A DNA stretch of 64,000 nucleotides, from positions 1-64,000 of the forward strand of contig NZ_LXYE02000036.1 in the NCBI RefSeq assembly GCF_001659685.2, written 5' to 3'. Origin of the DNA: Labilibacter marinus. GTDB taxonomy: Bacteria; Bacteroidota; Bacteroidia; Bacteroidales; Marinilabiliaceae. Made by a program: the position numbers and the translations under genes. Numbering within the stretch: position 1 is the stretch's first letter; each line of letters starts with the position of its first letter. The notes beneath the pieces were generated by a model, which ran no database searches, had not been told where the DNA came from, and saw only the letters and a program-made list of their open reading frames with translations. Positions 23,212 through 31,403 of this stretch are shown here, piece after piece.

Positions 23212-24714
23212 TTATTTCTGTAAAAGATCATCCAATTCTTCTATTAAACTCTCATTACTTTCAAAATCGAATAAAGTAATCCTACGAATATTAAAATAAC
23301 TGTACCAATATTCCTGAATACTCTGAATATAATTTCTCTTTGCAGCATCCAACGAATTACGTGCAGCATTTAGTTTAATAACATCTACTTTATCAATTAA
23401 AAACCGTTGTTTTGTCACTTCATATCCCATCAAAGCTGTAGTGTCTGCCTTTGCAGCAATTCTAACTTGCTCCTCTTGCATATTAAACTCCATAATACGA
23501 ATAAAAACATCTTGCTCAAAGTCAATTTTAGCTTGCCTTACTTCTGCCTCAGTTACCTCTTTTTCCGATCTGGCCATTTGTATCTTACCTCTTCTTAATC
23601 CCCAATCTATAATAGGTACAGAAAGAGATAAGCGTAGGTTCTGCTCATCTCCAAAAGGTATTTTATATACATCATTCAATTCATTTGAACTCTTATTATA
23701 TCCATAATTACCATAAACACTAGCATTAATCCCATTCTCTGTTCTAGCCTGCGCTATTTCGCGGTTAGCTTCAATCAATTGCTGTTCATACTTTATTAAA
23801 TCGGGATTATTAATAAATGCCTGATCTAAGGCTTTGTCTGCATCTATTTTTAAAGCAGGTATTTTATTGGGTACAGTGCACTTAATAAGCACATTATCTT
23901 CAAATCCTAAAAAAGAATTTAATGATACACGTGCCTGGTATAAATCAATTTTAGATCTAGACAAGGACATATTTGAATTTAAATAACTCAGCTCTAAATC
24001 CAATAATTCATCCTGTGTAACCGTACCAATTTCAAACCTTCCTTTTCCAATTCTATATAAGGTATCGGCATTCGATACATTTGTTTCCGAAATACTGTAA
24101 TTTATTTCGGCTTTAAGCACATTAAAAAATGCATTGGTAGTTCTCATCCCCAACTCCTGCAGACTCTGCAAGTATTCTCGTTTAGCCTGTTCAAACTTTA
24201 ATGGTTCAATTCGTGATTGCCATTTAAACTGGTTATAACCATTTAAAGGTTGCGTAATACCAATGGTAATTGGTGTTGAATAGTATGATAGGTTACCCGA
24301 TTCTAAGTTTTGGATTCGTTGCAGATCGGTTGATGCAGTTATTCTACCACCTGTTGCTGTAATATTCTGAGTGACATTTAAGGAGGCATCCGAAATCAAC
24401 CTTTCTGTTGGCACAAATTCATCCTCGTTGGTATCTTGATTATAACGAGACACAATGGAGCGTTGATAATTTACTGGGGTTGAGGTCAATCCAAATAATG
24501 GCAACTTAGCTGCCTTATAACTTCTAAACTGCCAATACCTGGCCAAGTACATGTTTTTCTGCCTAAAGCTAAATATCGATTGCGTATAGGCTACATCAAT
24601 AGCCTGGTCGAGGGTGAGGTTTAAAGTCACCTCTTCCTTTTGAGCATACGCAAACTGAAAAGCACTAAAAAGTACAAAAAGGGATAGCGTTAATTGTTTG
24701 ATTTTTATCTTCAT
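23212..24714 (-). CDS. TolC-family outer-membrane efflux protein
   Basis: Signal peptide (MKIKIKQLTLSLFVLFSAFQ..AYAQ) then a full TolC fold: LTLDQAIDVAYTQSIFSFRQ, helical pair with ISETNVSNADTLYRIGKGRF, LRLSLSVPIIDWGLRRGKIQM and the closing LIDKVDVIKLNAARNSLD. The ATG at 24714, 2 bases after the permease stop, is preferred; the frame is open back to 24828 but that would overlap the permease and hide the signal peptide. It is the outer-membrane channel of the exporter operon. Confidence 0.92.
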   Translation of the reverse strand: MKIKIKQLTLSLFVLFSAFQFAYAQKEEVTLNLTLDQAIDVAYTQSIFSFRQKNMYLARYWQFRSYKAAKLPLFGLTSTPVNYQRSIVSRYNQDTNEDEFVPTERLISDASLNVTQNITATGGRITASTDLQRIQNLESGNLSYYSTPITIGITQPLNGYNQFKWQSRIEPLKFEQAKREYLQSLQELGMRTTNAFFNVLKAEINYSISETNVSNADTLYRIGKGRFEIGTVTQDELLDLELSYLNSNMSLSRSKIDLYQARVSLNSFLGFEDNVLIKCTVPNKIPALKIDADKALDQAFINNPDLIKYEQQLIEANREIAQARTENGINASVYGNYGYNKSSNELNDVYKIPFGDEQNLRLSLSVPIIDWGLRRGKIQMARSEKEVTEAEVRQAKIDFEQDVFIRIMEFNMQEEQVRIAAKADTTALMGYEVTKQRFLIDKVDVIKLNAARNSLDAAKRNYIQSIQEYWYSYFNIRRITLFDFESNESLIEELDDLLQK

Positions 24715-24716
24715 TT

Positions 24717-26075
24717 TTAATGTCTTAAAGATTCTACAGGGTCTTGAGAAGCTGCTCTTCGAGCTGGGATGTAACCAAACACCACACCTACAGTAGCCGA
24801 CACTCCAAAAGCAATAAACACCGACCAAAAGGATACGATGGTTTTAATGTCAGCAGCCATCTCAATAACGTAAGCCATACTCACACCAATGATAATACCG
24901 ATTAATCCTCCACCTATACTTATTAAGGTAGATTCAGATAAAAATTGCACAATAATATCCTTGCGAGAAGCACCAATAGCCTGACGAGTTCCAATCTCGC
25001 GTATGCGCTCCCAAACCGAGGCAAGCATAATATTCATAATTCCAATACCTCCTACCAATAAAGAGATACCAGCAATTGCTCCAAGAACTATATTAAAGAT
25101 GTCGTTGGTTTTTTGCTGCTGCTTTAATAATAACTCAGGCACTGTTACCTGAAAATCGTAAATATTGGAATGGCGACGCATTAGCATTCGCTTGATGACA
25201 TCTGCCGTAACGCTTAATTGTTCAGTTTCTTCCACCTGAACTACAATTTTATCTAGTTGATTTTGAATGACAGTCTTTACTACCTCTTCTGTCCTACCTC
25301 GATGCCCTCCCCTACTCATTCTTTCTAAATCGGCTGGGTTAATTCGTGAGCGATCTTTATATCGAATCAACAATGATTTTGAAGGAATAAATACTTTATT
25401 ATCAGAAGAACTAATACCCATTTCGTCAGATGCAGAGGTGGTAAAATCTCTTTTTTCAGCGACTCCAATTACCTGAAGCCAATTTTCACCTACTTTAATA
25501 TATTTACCAATAGGGTTATCCTGATTAAAAAACTTATTTTTTACATTATCACCAATAATACAAACGGGCAAACCTTTTTCATCTTGTTCTTTACTAAAGG
25601 TTTTACCCTGATCAATGGTAATATTTAAAAGCGAAAAATAATCAGAAGAAACTCCTTCCAATAAAATGGGGTAGCTCTTGCCACTTTTAACCGCATAATA
25701 GTTCATGCTAATTACTGGGCTCACTTTAGCTACCGACGGGATGGCATCCATAATGGAATAAGCATCTTGCAACGTTAGGCCTTTCGATTTTCTTTTTCCT
25801 TTCTGATCCTCATCCTCTTCACCACCACTACTTTCTCCATCAATAGCCTTCTCTACTGGTGTTACAATAATATTATTAACTCCAACCAGTTTAATTTGCT
25901 CTAAAACTTCTTGCTGAGCACCTTTACCTATGGCCAACATACTAATAACAGCGGCCACTCCAAACATGATACCTAATGCGGTTAACAAAGACTTAACGGT
26001 ATTGGCCATGATGGCTTCAATAGCAATAATCACATTATGGATATACCGCCTATAAAGTTGTTTTAAATCGTGCAT
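24717..26075 (-). CDS. MacB-type ABC transporter permease (no ATPase domain)
   Basis: 452 residues with the MacB/FtsX topology: N-terminal span (LLTALGIMFGVAAVISML), a large periplasmic MacB core domain (~65-320), and three C-terminal spans (ITLL-type IFNIVLGAIAGISLLVGGIGIMN; LISIGGGLIGIIIGVSM; SVFIAFGVSATVGVVFGY) with the conserved WERIREIGTRQAIGASRKDI and PARRAASQDPVESL. MacB from Proteobacteria has the ATPase fused; here it is absent and no separate LolD-like ATPase lies in the operon. The gene is placed between the first adaptor (5 bases upstream) and TolC, so a tripartite exporter is likely, using an ATPase encoded elsewhere. Confidence 0.9.
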   Translation of the reverse strand: MHDLKQLYRRYIHNVIIAIEAIMANTVKSLLTALGIMFGVAAVISMLAIGKGAQQEVLEQIKLVGVNNIIVTPVEKAIDGESSGGEEDEDQKGKRKSKGLTLQDAYSIMDAIPSVAKVSPVISMNYYAVKSGKSYPILLEGVSSDYFSLLNITIDQGKTFSKEQDEKGLPVCIIGDNVKNKFFNQDNPIGKYIKVGENWLQVIGVAEKRDFTTSASDEMGISSSDNKVFIPSKSLLIRYKDRSRINPADLERMSRGGHRGRTEEVVKTVIQNQLDKIVVQVEETEQLSVTADVIKRMLMRRHSNIYDFQVTVPELLLKQQQKTNDIFNIVLGAIAGISLLVGGIGIMNIMLASVWERIREIGTRQAIGASRKDIIVQFLSESTLISIGGGLIGIIIGVSMAYVIEMAADIKTIVSFWSVFIAFGVSATVGVVFGYIPARRAASQDPVESLRH

Positions 26076-26080
26076 ATCTA

Positions 26081-27415
26081 TTACAGATTGGAGGTTAATG
26101 ATAATGAATCTGCTCCAGCAACATCAAGAGAATCTTGCTTTATCATTTGCTCATAAATTTCTACACCAGCATAAGGCACTTCCGATTCGCTAACAGGTTC
26201 ATTCATCAATACGACTTGTCCTGATTTTAATCCATCCTCTATCACCACATGATTTTCATTCTCCGCTCCTATCTTCACTATTTGTTTTCTATCCGGTTTA
26301 TCTTCTAGATATACATACGACAAAGAATCATTCTGAAAGACAGCCTCCAAAGGAATATACAACACATCACTTAATGTATTGGTGGTAATTTCGTTCACCG
26401 TAGTCATAGCTGGCCTTAGGTCTTTATCATAGCCATTTACTTTAATAGAAACCTCAAAAACTTTTGAATCACCTCCAGGAATAACCTGACCAATATTGGC
26501 CACTTCAATCACTTCTCCATCAAATTCTTTTTCAGGGAAGGCATCAACACCAACCTTAACCATCTGGCCTACTTGTATTTTACTAATATCAACCTCATTA
26601 ATAAAGGTTTTTGAAATCATAGAAGTTAAATCTGGAAGCTCAGCAATTTTAGGATCCCAGCGGTTTACCATGCTTCCTACCCTAATTTTATTACCCGTTC
26701 TGTCGAAACTATAAATTAACATTCCTGGAGCGGGAGCTTTAATATCAATAGCTTCAAACAGATCCTCAATATCCTTAATTCGTTCCTGAACTTTCTCAAC
26801 TGTTTTATATGCCCTATTTACCTTTATAACATCCTGCTTTTTCTTAAGGTCGTAATTTCTACGTTCCTGATCTAGTTTTCGCTTAGCTTTATCCAAATCT
26901 AAAGTAGCTTGTCGAATAACAGAAGGCGACTCGTAAATTGACTGCTTCAGTACCAAATCCTTTTCTTCAACATCAATTTTTGCACTTACTAAATTATCTC
27001 TCAGGTTACTTAAATTAATGTTGGTATCAATTTTAGCATCTTCGTAAGATTCTAATCGTTCAGTAAGAGAAGTCAAAGCGTCGCTCATTTTTTCTTCCAC
27101 AGCACTATGATCTAAAGAGGCTACATAATCGCCAGAATCTACCACAGTTCCTTCTTCAATCAGTTTAGAAACTTTTATTTCGTATATATTAATATGGCGA
27201 GAACCCAATTCGTTGGGGACATTAATAGAAACCGAATTTTCGGCTTGTAGCTGACCTGTACTATACACCAAAGACTTAAATTCGCCCTTGTTTACTTTAG
27301 TTATTATTGTGGATTCAGTGTAAGCATTAGGTTTAAATACTTGATAGATAATGATGATTACTATCACAGAAGCAATTGCAATAGTTAACCTGATTAGTTT
27401 TGTATTTTTCCTCAT
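26081..27415 (-). CDS. MacA/HlyD-type periplasmic adaptor
   Basis: 444 residues: N-terminal anchor (LTIAIASVIVIIIIYQVF), coiled-coil hairpin (~105-220), lipoyl half (IKAPAPGMLIYSFDRTGNKIRV), and barrel domains (MISKTFINEVDISKIQVGQMV, FDGEVIEVANIGQVIPG). It leads the exporter operon behind a good promoter (27460-27486). It is paralogous to the adaptor at 21958-23205. The extended C-terminus (~415-444, Ser/Asp-rich) has no recognised role. Confidence 0.88.
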   Translation of the reverse strand: MRKNTKLIRLTIAIASVIVIIIIYQVFKPNAYTESTIITKVNKGEFKSLVYSTGQLQAENSVSINVPNELGSRHINIYEIKVSKLIEEGTVVDSGDYVASLDHSAVEEKMSDALTSLTERLESYEDAKIDTNINLSNLRDNLVSAKIDVEEKDLVLKQSIYESPSVIRQATLDLDKAKRKLDQERRNYDLKKKQDVIKVNRAYKTVEKVQERIKDIEDLFEAIDIKAPAPGMLIYSFDRTGNKIRVGSMVNRWDPKIAELPDLTSMISKTFINEVDISKIQVGQMVKVGVDAFPEKEFDGEVIEVANIGQVIPGGDSKVFEVSIKVNGYDKDLRPAMTTVNEITTNTLSDVLYIPLEAVFQNDSLSYVYLEDKPDRKQIVKIGAENENHVVIEDGLKSGQVVLMNEPVSESEVPYAGVEIYEQMIKQDSLDVAGADSLSLTSNL

Positions 27416-27459
27416 TAGATTTTAGCCTTTATAATTCTAGGGATAAGTGCTTTTCATTA

Positions 27460-27486
27460 CAAAAATAGTGCCTACACATCACTCAA
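27460..27486 (-). promoter_or_regulatory. promoter of the exporter operon
   Basis: On the minus strand TTG (27484-27486) and TATTTTTG (27460-27467) are 16 bases apart between the boxes, giving a -33/-7 pair close to the Bacteroidota consensus, 45 bases before the first adaptor gene. Confidence 0.6.
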
Positions 27487-27597
27487 TCGAAAGTATTTGT
27501 AGTACCACACCACTAATATAACGCCCTTAACCGAGAAAAAATTATTCTTACAACATAATTATAATAATTGTATGATATTTATTTCATTTACTAACAT

Positions 27598-27640
27598 AAA
27601 AAAAGCGCCACTATGAATAAGAATCATAGGGCGCTTTTTA
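27598..27640. terminator. bidirectional terminator downstream of glmM
   Basis: GCGCC (27605-27609) pairs with GGCGC (27630-27634), extended by A/T pairs and an inner TATGA/TCATA stem, with A-runs and T-runs on the outside. It lies 20 bases past the glmM stop codon. Confidence 0.85.
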
Positions 27641-27659
27641 TTTAAAAAATTAAGCTAGA

Positions 27660-29051
27660 TTATATTCCAGCTATTTCTTTTATATCCGCAATTATTTTTT
27701 GTGCTAAATCATCAGCTTCTTTATCTGTAGGAGCTTCAGAGTATATTCTAATGATAGGTTCTGTATTCGATTTTCTTAGATGAACCCAACGATCAGGAAA
27801 ATCAATTTTAACACCATCAATATCATTCACATTTTCGTGGCTATACTTGGCTTTCATATCCAATAAAATCTTATCAACATCTAATTCTGGTGTTAATTCA
27901 ATTTTATTTTTTGAAATAAAATACTCAGGAAATGTAGCTCGTAACTCTGAGCACGTTTTACCTGACTTGGCCAATTGTGTAAGGAATAATCCAATACCTA
28001 CTAAAGCATCTCTACCATAATGAGAAGCTGGATAGATGATTCCACCATTACCTTCGCCACCAATAACAGCATTGGTTTCCTTCATCTTATTCACCACATT
28101 CACTTCACCAACGGCAGCTGCTGCATAGCTTCCTCCGTTCTTTTCGGTTACATCGCGCAAAGCTCTTGTCGAAGAAAGGTTAGAAACGGTATTCCCTTTG
28201 GTTTGACCTAACACATAATCGGAAACAGCGACTAAGGTATACTCCTCGCCAAACATAGTTCCGTCCTCGTTAACAATGGCCAAACGATCTACATCTGGGT
28301 CAACCACAAATCCAACATCCGCCTTTTTATCTTTAATTAAAGCTGATATTTCAGTTAAGTTTTCAGGAAGTGGTTCTGGGTTATGCGGAAACTCCCCATT
28401 AGGTTCGCAATATAATTCAATCACATTATCGACACCTAAAGCTTTTAATAAAGGTGGTAAATGTGTTCCTCCAGTTGAATTTACACAATCTAAAGCCACG
28501 GTAAAATTAGCTGCTTTTATAGCGTCCACATCCACCAACTCTAATGCACAAACATGGTCAATATGCTTTTGAAGATAACTATCATCCTCTTTAACTGTTC
28601 CCAAATCATCTACCTCAGTAAATGAGAATTGCTCCGAATCGGCAATTTCTAATATTTTCTCACCATCAGCAGCACTTAAAAACTCCCCTTTATTGTTTAG
28701 TAACTTAAGTGCATTCCATTGTTTTGGATTATGACTTGCTGTAAGAATAATTCCACCATCGGCCTTTTCCATCGCTACAGCCAACTCTGTTGTTGGAGTA
28801 GTTGAAAGACCTAGATTAATAACATCTACTCCAGAACCCATCAAAGTTCCCACAACAATTTTATCCACCATGGGTCCTGAGATACGAGCATCTCTACCAA
28901 CCACCACAGTTATTTTATCTTTTCCAGCATTTTCCTTAGCCCAAACGGCATATGCTGCTGTAAATTTTACAATATCTAAAGGACTCAAACCCTCTCCTGG
29001 ATTTCCTCCAATAGTACCTCTAATTCCTGAAATGGATTTTATTAAGGTCAT
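27660..29051 (-). CDS. glmM: phosphoglucosamine mutase
   Basis: Alpha-D-phosphohexomutase with all family marks: SGIRG at the start, the phosphoserine loop LTASHNPKQWN, the metal loop DPDVDRLAIV, the sugar loop GEGNGG and the phosphate loop RKSNTEPIIRIYSEA. The ATG at 29051 (MTLIKSISGIRG) is preferred over one 13 codons upstream. The product makes glucosamine-1-phosphate for cell-wall precursors; some Bacteroidota enzymes of this type also act on phosphomannose or phosphoglucose, so substrate is inferred. It has its own terminator. Confidence 0.85.
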   Translation of the reverse strand: MTLIKSISGIRGTIGGNPGEGLSPLDIVKFTAAYAVWAKENAGKDKITVVVGRDARISGPMVDKIVVGTLMGSGVDVINLGLSTTPTTELAVAMEKADGGIILTASHNPKQWNALKLLNNKGEFLSAADGEKILEIADSEQFSFTEVDDLGTVKEDDSYLQKHIDHVCALELVDVDAIKAANFTVALDCVNSTGGTHLPPLLKALGVDNVIELYCEPNGEFPHNPEPLPENLTEISALIKDKKADVGFVVDPDVDRLAIVNEDGTMFGEEYTLVAVSDYVLGQTKGNTVSNLSSTRALRDVTEKNGGSYAAAAVGEVNVVNKMKETNAVIGGEGNGGIIYPASHYGRDALVGIGLFLTQLAKSGKTCSELRATFPEYFISKNKIELTPELDVDKILLDMKAKYSHENVNDIDGVKIDFPDRWVHLRKSNTEPIIRIYSEAPTDKEADDLAQKIIADIKEIAGI

Positions 29052-29199
29052 AGTTTTATAATTATTTGATTGATTTCTTATTTGTTGCAAAGATGTAAAA
29101 TAATATAGGAGCTAAATATAAAACTTTATAGCATTCCCGTTTTATCTGATAAACGATTCCGATACATAGTTTTTTCTCCCACTCCTGACAAATAAGAAC

Positions 29200-30000
29200 T
29201 TATTTCATAATTCCTGCTTTTAAGAAAGTGACTTCTTTCTTTGTAAGCATTCTCCATTTTCCACGAGGAACATCCTTTTTGGTTAGTCCCGAGAAATAAA
29301 CTCTATCAAGCTTGACAACCTCATAGCCTAAGTGGGCAAATATTCGACGTACAATACGGTTTTTACCCGAGTGTATTTCAATACCTACCTCCATAGCATT
29401 TCCTTGTACCAAGCTTATTTTATCCGACTTAATAAAGCCATCTTCTAACTCAAATCCTTCTGCAATTTTATCTAAATCTTCCTGCGTAATTTCTTTATCT
29501 AAGAAAGCATGATATATTTTACGATGTTCGTGACTTGGATGAGTCAGCTGCTTAGCTAAATCGCCATCATTTGTTAGTAGCAACACACCTGTTGTCATTT
29601 TATCTAAACGACCAACGGGGTAAATTCTTTCCGTACAAGCATGCTTTACCAAATCAATAACTTTATGCGTAGCATGTGGATCGCTTAATGTGGTTACAAA
29701 ATTTTTGGGTTTGTTCAAGAGAACATAAACCAGTTTCTCAGCATTCAGTTCTCTCCCTTCGTAAACCACCTTATCGCTTAGTTTAACTTTTGTACCTACC
29801 GAGATTATTACCTCATCATTTACTTGAATTAAACCCTCAGCAATTAACTTATCAGCTTCGCGACGGCTACAAACTCCTGCGTTGGCAATGAATTTATTTA
29901 ATCTGATTTCTTCCTTTGGCGAAGATGATTGAGTCTTACCTCCTAGCTCTTCTTTATTCTTATTTGCTTTTCTTTTATCTCTAAAATGTCTCTCAGCCAT
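29200..30000 (-). CDS. RluB/RsuA-family rRNA pseudouridine synthase
   Basis: A lysine-rich N-terminal tail (KRKANKNKEELGG) leads into an S4 RNA-binding domain (RLNKFIANAGVCSRREADKLI) and the RsuA-type catalytic domain with GRLDKMTTGVLLLTNDGD, whose Asp is the catalytic residue. It probably modifies 23S rRNA like RluB, or 16S/23S like other members. The ATG at 30000 is preferred over one at 30021. Confidence 0.9.
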   Translation of the reverse strand: MAERHFRDKRKANKNKEELGGKTQSSSPKEEIRLNKFIANAGVCSRREADKLIAEGLIQVNDEVIISVGTKVKLSDKVVYEGRELNAEKLVYVLLNKPKNFVTTLSDPHATHKVIDLVKHACTERIYPVGRLDKMTTGVLLLTNDGDLAKQLTHPSHEHRKIYHAFLDKEITQEDLDKIAEGFELEDGFIKSDKISLVQGNAMEVGIEIHSGKNRIVRRIFAHLGYEVVKLDRVYFSGLTKKDVPRGKWRMLTKKEVTFLKAGIMK

Positions 30001-30087
30001 GTTCTTGTAAAATTTGTGCAAAGGTCATAAATAAATTTGAGTTTACAGAAGAATAATGAGTTGAAATAAACCTATAGTTGAATTAAT

Positions 30088-30137
30088 GAAACCAAATAGG
30101 AGAACTATTGATTGCAATATAAGATATGAGCTTGTTT
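30088..30137 (-). pseudogene. decayed copy of the radical SAM gene 3' end
   Basis: These 50 bases align without gaps to 31423-31472, the last codons of the radical SAM gene, with 40 identities, and similarity continues weakly towards 30070. On the minus strand it reads KQAHILYCNQ, stop, then FSYLVSLIQL, against KQAHILYYNQ..FSNVVSLINL in the intact gene. It therefore is a coding remnant in the same orientation, broken by a stop codon, directly behind the MACPF gene. Confidence 0.65.
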
Positions 30138-30154
30138 TAAATATTTTTTTCAAA
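30132..30154. repeat. 23-bp direct repeat, left copy
   Basis: TTGTTTTAAATATTTTTTTC plus AAA matches 31240-31262 at 21 of 23 positions. The two copies bracket the MACPF gene. The left copy abuts the radical SAM relic. Being AT-rich, part of the match could be chance. Confidence 0.45.
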
Positions 30155-30203
30155 AAATTAGATTAAATAGAAAAATCTAACTACCTATTTAATAATCAAA
30201 ATA

Positions 30204-31220
30204 TCAAAGCAGACTGTTAGTCTCAACAATATTATCTATGTATTCCTTTAATTCTTGCTGTTTTTCTGAAGCATCAAAAAACTTATATAGAGGAATCAAA
30301 CCTTCTTCTCCTATCTTCATCAATTGATATGTTGTTTCGTCGTGTTTTGCGTTATATATATCTATATGGATACTATCTGCATTGTTATTGGTAATATTTA
30401 AAATCCCAAATGAGTTATTTTTAGTACCTATTGCATTAAAAATCAATTCCTCCTCATCGGGAATTTTATAGATTTTGTTTGAGTGAGCAATAGTAAATGG
30501 AACAAATCCAAAATATTCCTTCATTCGCTTATATAACATTCCTTTCGTAGAATAAGAATTACATTTATAAAGAATTTCCCATCGCGAGCCAGCACAAGCT
30601 TCTTTTATAGCATGCGTGCCATATTTTTCCACTATTTCTTCAATATTCAACTCTTTAAAATCTTTTTTACATTCATCCGTCACTTGCTCTTTTGTTTCAT
30701 CCCTCCAAAGATAATAGCGATAACGCTTAAAAACTCTTTCTGTAGAGAAATATGCATATCCACAGCTATCGGCAACAAAGTTTTCATTTAACCCATAGTT
30801 TAATAAAGATTTGATATGTGCTGCCAGCGCTAAAGTATCTTGATAATCAACCCAATCACCCCACGGACTTTCGCTCTCTATAATTTCATATACATTATTA
30901 CAACCATACCCGCTAACTGATACACCAATATGACTTGAAAATGGCCAGGCTATCATGATATAATTCTCTTTTAGGTCAAAAACTTTGTTTCTAACAGATA
31001 ATGTATCACATAAACCTGTACAATCATATCCATACCCCAAAACACCTGTTGACATATCACCAGAACTCCCCTTACCAGATGGATAATTTAACTGTGTTAA
31101 AACACTCTTAGGCTCTTCTACATCTGGTTTATCAATTGATTTTTGAAGTTCATCTTTATCACAAGCTAATATGCAGATTGTGATTATTAAAAAGTAGAAA
31201 ATTTTCGAATTGAAATTCAT
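30204..31220 (-). CDS. MACPF-family lipoprotein (BSAP-like)
   Basis: 338 residues. Lipobox ILAC (Cys20) gives a membrane-anchored lipoprotein. The segment LGYGYDCTGLC (61-71) followed by VRNKVFDL resembles the start of MACPF domains in Bacteroidales secreted antimicrobial proteins, and EKYGTHAI (198-205) is the MACPF signature Y-G-T-H. It then continues like those proteins (GSRWEILYKC) and ends with LIPLYKFF near 312, also typical. The part between is short compared with most MACPF pore formers, so it may be a minimal or non-pore member. MACPF proteins of this phylum kill related strains or act at host and prey surfaces; killing activity here is not shown. Confidence 0.72.
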   Translation of the reverse strand: MNFNSKIFYFLIITICILACDKDELQKSIDKPDVEEPKSVLTQLNYPSGKGSSGDMSTGVLGYGYDCTGLCDTLSVRNKVFDLKENYIMIAWPFSSHIGVSVSGYGCNNVYEIIESESPWGDWVDYQDTLALAAHIKSLLNYGLNENFVADSCGYAYFSTERVFKRYRYYLWRDETKEQVTDECKKDFKELNIEEIVEKYGTHAIKEACAGSRWEILYKCNSYSTKGMLYKRMKEYFGFVPFTIAHSNKIYKIPDEEELIFNAIGTKNNSFGILNITNNNADSIHIDIYNAKHDETTYQLMKIGEEGLIPLYKFFDASEKQQELKEYIDNIVETNSLL

Positions 31221-31239
31221 AATTTAAATTAATTAGAGT

Positions 31240-31262
31240 TTGTTAAAAATATTTTTTTCAAA
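31240..31262. repeat. 23-bp direct repeat, right copy
   Basis: Right copy of the 21/23-base direct repeat at 30132-30154. It lies 20 bases upstream of the MACPF start codon. Confidence 0.45.
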
Positions 31263-31403
31263 CGAGCTACATCGAATAATAAAAAACACATTACTGTGGC
31301 TCTTATATGTAACTTCCTTTAGATACCAACAAAAATAGTACCTAATTTTAATAATCATATAATTATATTTGAAAAAAACACATAATAACACACTTTGTAA
31401 TAA

